Translations under genes and position numbers: made by a program
The notes under the pieces: model-generated
What the model was told of the DNA's origin: nothing
Seen by the model: only the letters and a program-made list of their open reading frames with translations
The model's database searches: none
Part shown: positions 61,024-64,000 of the stretch, one piece after another
Layout: each line of letters opens with the position of its first letter
How positions within the stretch are numbered: the first letter of the stretch is position 1
NCBI GenBank assembly: GCA_964504345.1
Contig: CAZDDX010000007.1
Location: 23,827 to 87,826 of the forward strand
Reading direction: 5' to 3'
DNA length: 64,000 bases
Source of the DNA: CAMDTE01 sp964504345
GTDB lineage: Bacteria; Bacteroidota; Bacteroidia; Flavobacteriales; Schleiferiaceae

Positions 61024-61087
61024 GCATGGGACCAATTTTTCGTAATTCTGCAGCCGGTGTGCTGCGCAGCCCGGGAGCTCGCCCGAG

Positions 61088-61411
61088 TTAAAAACCCAGC
61101 TTAACCGCCGTACCGCTCACGGTCACCATCAGCATGGAACCGCCGCTGCCCACTACCTCGTAGTCAATGTCCACGCCAACCACGGCGTCTGCGCCGCGTG
61201 AAGCGGCTTCTGCCTCCATCTCTTTCAAAGCCGTTTCGCGGGCCTCCTTCAGGATTTCCTCGTAGGATTTAGCCCGACCGCCTACCACATCGCGCACGCT
61301 GGCGAAGAAGTCTCGGAACAAATTGGCGCCCACAATGGTCTCGCCCGTAACGATGCCCAGGTATTCTCGTATGACTTTTCCTTCGATGTTGGGGGTGGTG
61401 GTGATCAGCAT
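61088..61411 (-). CDS. YbjQ/UPF0145-like protein (heavy-metal-binding domain family)
   Basis: This encodes 107 residues from MLITTTPNIEG; an upstream in-frame stretch overlaps the der gene and is not conserved. The YbjQ fold is shown by GKVIREYLGIVTGETIVGANL, FRDFFASVRDVVGGRAKSYE and GADAVVGVDIDYEV. The members form pentamers; their role is unclear despite the old heavy-metal-binding name. No CxxC is present. It lies 70 bp after der. Confidence 0.9.
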   Translation of the reverse strand: MLITTTPNIEGKVIREYLGIVTGETIVGANLFRDFFASVRDVVGGRAKSYEEILKEARETALKEMEAEAASRGADAVVGVDIDYEVVGSGGSMLMVTVSGTAVKLGF

Positions 61412-61481
61412 GGGGTGAAAAATTTCAAATTCACAGAACGCCGCTGTTGCACTAAAGCAACTGCGCATCCGCAATAAAAAA

Positions 61482-62810
61482 TTAAGACTTCCGGAAGTAC
61501 ACGTCAATGGGCACGCCCGTCAAATCGTACAGTTTGCGTATTTGGTTCTCCGCAAAACGTTTGTAAGGTTCCTTGACGTACTGCGGCAAGTTGCAAAATA
61601 CCACAAACTGCGGGTAGCGCGTGGGCAACTGCGTGATGTACTTCAACTTGATTTCCTTGCCCTTGTAGATGGGCGGCGCTTGCTGCTTCAGGATGGGCAA
61701 CAACGTATCGTTCAACTCGTGGGTGGGAATGCGCTGGCTGCGTCGCTCCACTACGGTCATGGCCTCTTCAATGGCCTTCAAGACGCGTTGTTTGGTGAGG
61801 GCAGACGTGAACAGAACGGGTACGTCTTTGAAGGGCTGCAAACGTTCCAGCAAATTCTTCTTGTAGATCTCCATGGTCATGGTGTCTTTTTCCACCAAAT
61901 CCCACTTGTTCACCAAAAGAAGTACGCCGCGGTGGTTCTTCACGATGACGCTGAAAATGGACAAGTCCTGCGCTTCCAAGCCCTGCGTGGCGTCGAGTAC
62001 CAGCAAACACACGTCGGAGTGTTCAATGGTGCGGATGGTGCGCATGTTGGAGTAAAACTCCAGGTCTTCGTTCACCTTAGTCCGCTTCCGGAGACCGGCC
62101 GTGTCCAGGAGGACGAAGTCAAATCCAAATTTATTGAAGCGAGCGTTGACGGTATCCCGGGTGGTTCCCGCTATTTCCGTAACGATGCTGCGCTCTTCTT
62201 CAAAGAGGGCGTTGGTCAAGCTGGATTTGCCCACGTTTGGGCGTCCCACAATCGCCAGCTTGGGCAAATGGCCCAAGGGATCTTCCGTGTTCTCCGTTTC
62301 CGGACGGGTGTCCTCCTCCGGGAGTTTGGCCAAAATGGCGTCCAACAATTCGCCGGTGCCGGAGCCGTTCATGGCGGAAACCGTAAAGGGATCGCCAAAG
62401 CCCAGGCCGTAGAATTCCGCCGCCATGGCCGCGCGCTGGTGGTTGTCCACCTTGTTGACCACCAACAAAACGGGCAATTTGGACTTGCGCAAAATGTGCG
62501 CAATTTCCTTGTCGTCGTCCGCAATGCCGTCTTCCACGTCCACCAGGAACACCGCCATGCTGGCCTCGCTCAAGGCGGCCAATACTTGCCGACGGATCTG
62601 GCCTTCAAAGACGTCGTCGGAACCTTCCACGTAACCGCCGGTGTCTACCACACTGAAAACATGCCCGTTCCAGTCCACGTGGCCGTAGTGCCGGTCCCGG
62701 GTTACGCCCGCAACGGGATCCACAATGGCGTCGCGACGCTGAACCAGGCGGTTGAACAACGTGGACTTGCCCACATTGGGGCGTCCTACTATAGCAACTA
62801 ATGCACTCAT
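61482..62810 (-). CDS. der: Ribosome assembly GTPase Der (EngA)
   Basis: This encodes 442 residues. Der has two tandem GTPase domains and a KH-like domain and is needed for 50S subunit assembly. G1 motifs are GRPNVGKSTLFN (near residue 9) and GRPNVGKSSLTN (near residue 188). The G3 motifs are DTGGY and DTAGLRKRTKVNEDLE, and the G4 motifs are NKVD and NKWD. The C-terminal domain has LKYITQLPTRYPQFVVFCN. It overlaps the era stop by 4 bp (ATGA), giving an era-der operon. Confidence 0.97.
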   Translation of the reverse strand: MSALVAIVGRPNVGKSTLFNRLVQRRDAIVDPVAGVTRDRHYGHVDWNGHVFSVVDTGGYVEGSDDVFEGQIRRQVLAALSEASMAVFLVDVEDGIADDDKEIAHILRKSKLPVLLVVNKVDNHQRAAMAAEFYGLGFGDPFTVSAMNGSGTGELLDAILAKLPEEDTRPETENTEDPLGHLPKLAIVGRPNVGKSSLTNALFEEERSIVTEIAGTTRDTVNARFNKFGFDFVLLDTAGLRKRTKVNEDLEFYSNMRTIRTIEHSDVCLLVLDATQGLEAQDLSIFSVIVKNHRGVLLLVNKWDLVEKDTMTMEIYKKNLLERLQPFKDVPVLFTSALTKQRVLKAIEEAMTVVERRSQRIPTHELNDTLLPILKQQAPPIYKGKEIKLKYITQLPTRYPQFVVFCNLPQYVKEPYKRFAENQIRKLYDLTGVPIDVYFRKS

Positions 62811-63757
62811 TCGTATCCGAATCGTTTCAACTGCTTGCGGTCGTTGCGCCAGTCGGCAGCAACCTTCACAAACAATTCCAAATAAACTTTTTTGGCAAAA
62901 AAGGCCTCCATTTGCTTGCGCGCGCCGGTGCCCACTTTCTTGAGCATGGCGCCTTTGTGCCCAATCAAAATGCCTTTTTGCGAGTCGCGCGCCACGTAAA
63001 GCAGCGCCCGAATGCGGATGAGGTTCTCCTCCTCCACAAAGGAGTCAATGCCCACCTCCACGGCGTATGGGATTTCCTTGTCGTAGTAGTGCAGCACCTG
63101 CTCGCGAATCATTTCCGACGTCACGAAGCGTTCGCTGCGGTCCGTGAGGGCGTCGCCCTCAAAATAAGGCGGGCACTCGGGGACCAAGGCCACCAAGCGC
63201 TGCAGCAAGTAATCCGTATGGAAACCGGTTAGGGCACTGATGGGGATGATTTCCGCGCGAGGCAAGCGTTCCTGCCACAGAGCCAACTCAGACTCCAGGA
63301 GGGCTTGATCGTGCAGGTCTATTTTGTTCAATACCAACACCAAGGGCACGTCGCTGTCCGCAATTTTGCGGTACAAACGTTCGTCGCGGAGCGGGCCTTC
63401 GCCCAATTCCACCACGTACAACAGCACGTCGGCGTCTTCAAAAACCCCCTGAACGGCCTCCAGCATGGATTCCTGCAGGGCGTACTGGGGCTTCAAAACT
63501 CCGGGAGTGTCCGACAGCACCAACTGGTAGGGCGTTCCCGCCGCAGCCGTACCCGGAACCGCTTCGGCTTGCTCTTCGCGGGCGTGGATCCCCTCATCCG
63601 CAGCCAGAACCCCGTTCAGGATGCCAAAGATGCGGTGCCGCGTGGTCTGCGCTTTGGGCGATATGATGCTCAAACGTTCGCCCAGCAGGGCATTCGCAAG
63701 CGTGCTCTTCCCTACGTTGGGGTGACCAATTAAATTGACAAAACCTGAACGATGCAT
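62807..63757 (-). CDS. era: GTPase Era with an inserted segment
   Basis: This encodes 316 residues. Era binds the 3' end of 16S rRNA in 30S maturation. G1 GHPNVGKSTLANALLGE, G3 DTPG in LVLSDTPGVLKPQY, G4 NKID and the C-terminal KH domain (IGHKGAMLKKVG, LELFVKVAADWRNDRKQLKRFGYE) are all present. Between the TTRHRIFGILN segment and the G3 strand there is an insert of about 25 residues (ADEGIHAREEQAEAVPG...) not seen in typical Era. The ATG lies 4 nt after a -7 box-like GACCTTTG. Confidence 0.96.
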   Translation of the reverse strand: MHRSGFVNLIGHPNVGKSTLANALLGERLSIISPKAQTTRHRIFGILNGVLAADEGIHAREEQAEAVPGTAAAGTPYQLVLSDTPGVLKPQYALQESMLEAVQGVFEDADVLLYVVELGEGPLRDERLYRKIADSDVPLVLVLNKIDLHDQALLESELALWQERLPRAEIIPISALTGFHTDYLLQRLVALVPECPPYFEGDALTDRSERFVTSEMIREQVLHYYDKEIPYAVEVGIDSFVEEENLIRIRALLYVARDSQKGILIGHKGAMLKKVGTGARKQMEAFFAKKVYLELFVKVAADWRNDRKQLKRFGYE

Positions 63758-63761
63758 CCTG

Positions 63762-63769
63762 CAAAGGTC
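63762..63769 (-). promoter_or_regulatory. Candidate -7 box (GACCTTTG) of era-der
   Basis: An element one base off TAnnTTTG, four nt before the era ATG; the leaderless spacing matches ftsX, leuS and queA. Confidence 0.5.
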
Positions 63770-63837
63770 GGGATTTTTCGCGGGCTGGCCCGATTTTATT
63801 CACAAAGGACGTACGATACCGTCGATCCTAAATAATA

Positions 63838-63868
63838 TTTTGCGGTAACCAACAATTACGTATCTTTG
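63838..63868 (+). promoter_or_regulatory. Promoter of the initiator tRNA gene
   Basis: A TTTTG -33 element (63838-63842) lies 18 bp before a perfect -7 box TATCTTTG (63861-63868). It is the only full -33/-7 match found in this window. The tRNA begins 11 bp later. Confidence 0.75.
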
Positions 63869-63879
63869 CACCACAATAT

Positions 63880-63952
<73 letters not shown>

Positions 63953-63957
63953 CAAGG

Positions 63958-63987
63958 AAAAGCCAGTCAAATTTGACTGGCTTTTTT
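63958..63987 (+). terminator. Intrinsic terminator of the tRNA gene
   Basis: A perfect A/T-flanked palindrome (AGCCAGTCAAATTTGACTGGCT core, 63961-63982) followed by a T-run. Confidence 0.92.
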
Positions 63988-64000
63988 GGTTTTTATTGAG

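Noticed and set aside
59377..61035. A 552-codon minus-strand open frame opposite the 1294-residue protein.
   Set aside because: Antisense to a well-supported gene; its translation is rich in Val, Gly and His without domains.

Overview
The window comes from a member of the Bacteroidota, most likely the Flavobacteriia (a Schleiferiaceae/Cryomorphaceae-like lineage would fit; this placement is inferred from gene content). The evidence is: several secreted proteins ending in type IX secretion system (T9SS) sorting domains, PorV/TonB-receptor and Omp28-type proteins, a complete Alternative Complex III fused in one operon to cytochrome oxidase genes, a ferredoxin-linked 2-oxoacid oxidoreductase, promoters of the Bacteroidota form TAnnTTTG or TAnnTTCG, and a general lack of Shine-Dalgarno sequences. 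No transposase, phage gene or CRISPR array was seen, and the longest stretch without a gene is about 200 bp.

Layout. 1-6.8 kb: secreted T9SS and Omp28/thioredoxin-fold proteins with a TlpA-type thioredoxin and a DUF6029-type outer-membrane protein. 6.8-8.9 kb: queG and ruvB. 9-20.2 kb (minus strand): actABCDEF followed by cytochrome oxidase subunits II and I, an aerobic quinol:cytochrome c:oxygen chain. 20.3-25.7 kb: SPOR protein, thioredoxin/rhodanese operon, S9 peptidase and YebC. 25.7-31 kb: korB, korA, nfu, mrp (iron-sulfur assembly beside an iron-sulfur enzyme), then rlmN. 31-33.7 kb: two divergent envelope genes and a 21-bp repeat array. 33.7-40.5 kb: the conserved ftsX-DUF3098-uppP-truB group with queA, and divergent leuS. 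40.5-44.5 kb: PhoB/PhoR-like two-component system with tryptophan 2,3-dioxygenase and an M23 peptidase. 44.6-61 kb: a large plus-strand island with a secreted endonuclease/exonuclease/phosphatase-fold enzyme, three large secreted proteins, two lipoproteins, a TonB-dependent receptor and a PorV-like barrel. 61-64 kb: YbjQ-like protein, der, era and an initiator tRNA gene.

The most interesting region is 42.7-61 kb. A PhoB/PhoR-type pair is divergent from a secreted nuclease-type enzyme. Both strong promoters of the island, at about 44.57 kb and 57.06 kb, carry TTAAC direct repeats spaced 11 bp apart, which is the geometry of Pho boxes. The island's secreted proteins hold the lamin-tail and OB-fold modules that elsewhere accompany the catalytic domain in single-chain extracellular nucleases. 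I infer a phosphate-controlled extracellular DNA or phosphoester scavenging system with its own receptor and PorV-like protein; this is a hypothesis. Other points of note are a recurring 4-5 nt spacing between the -7 box and ATG (leaderless mRNAs), a GTGA-N6-TCAC operator at a class II position before the rhodanese operon, a rhodanese pair joined through a signal-like segment, and an ActA with six heme motifs.
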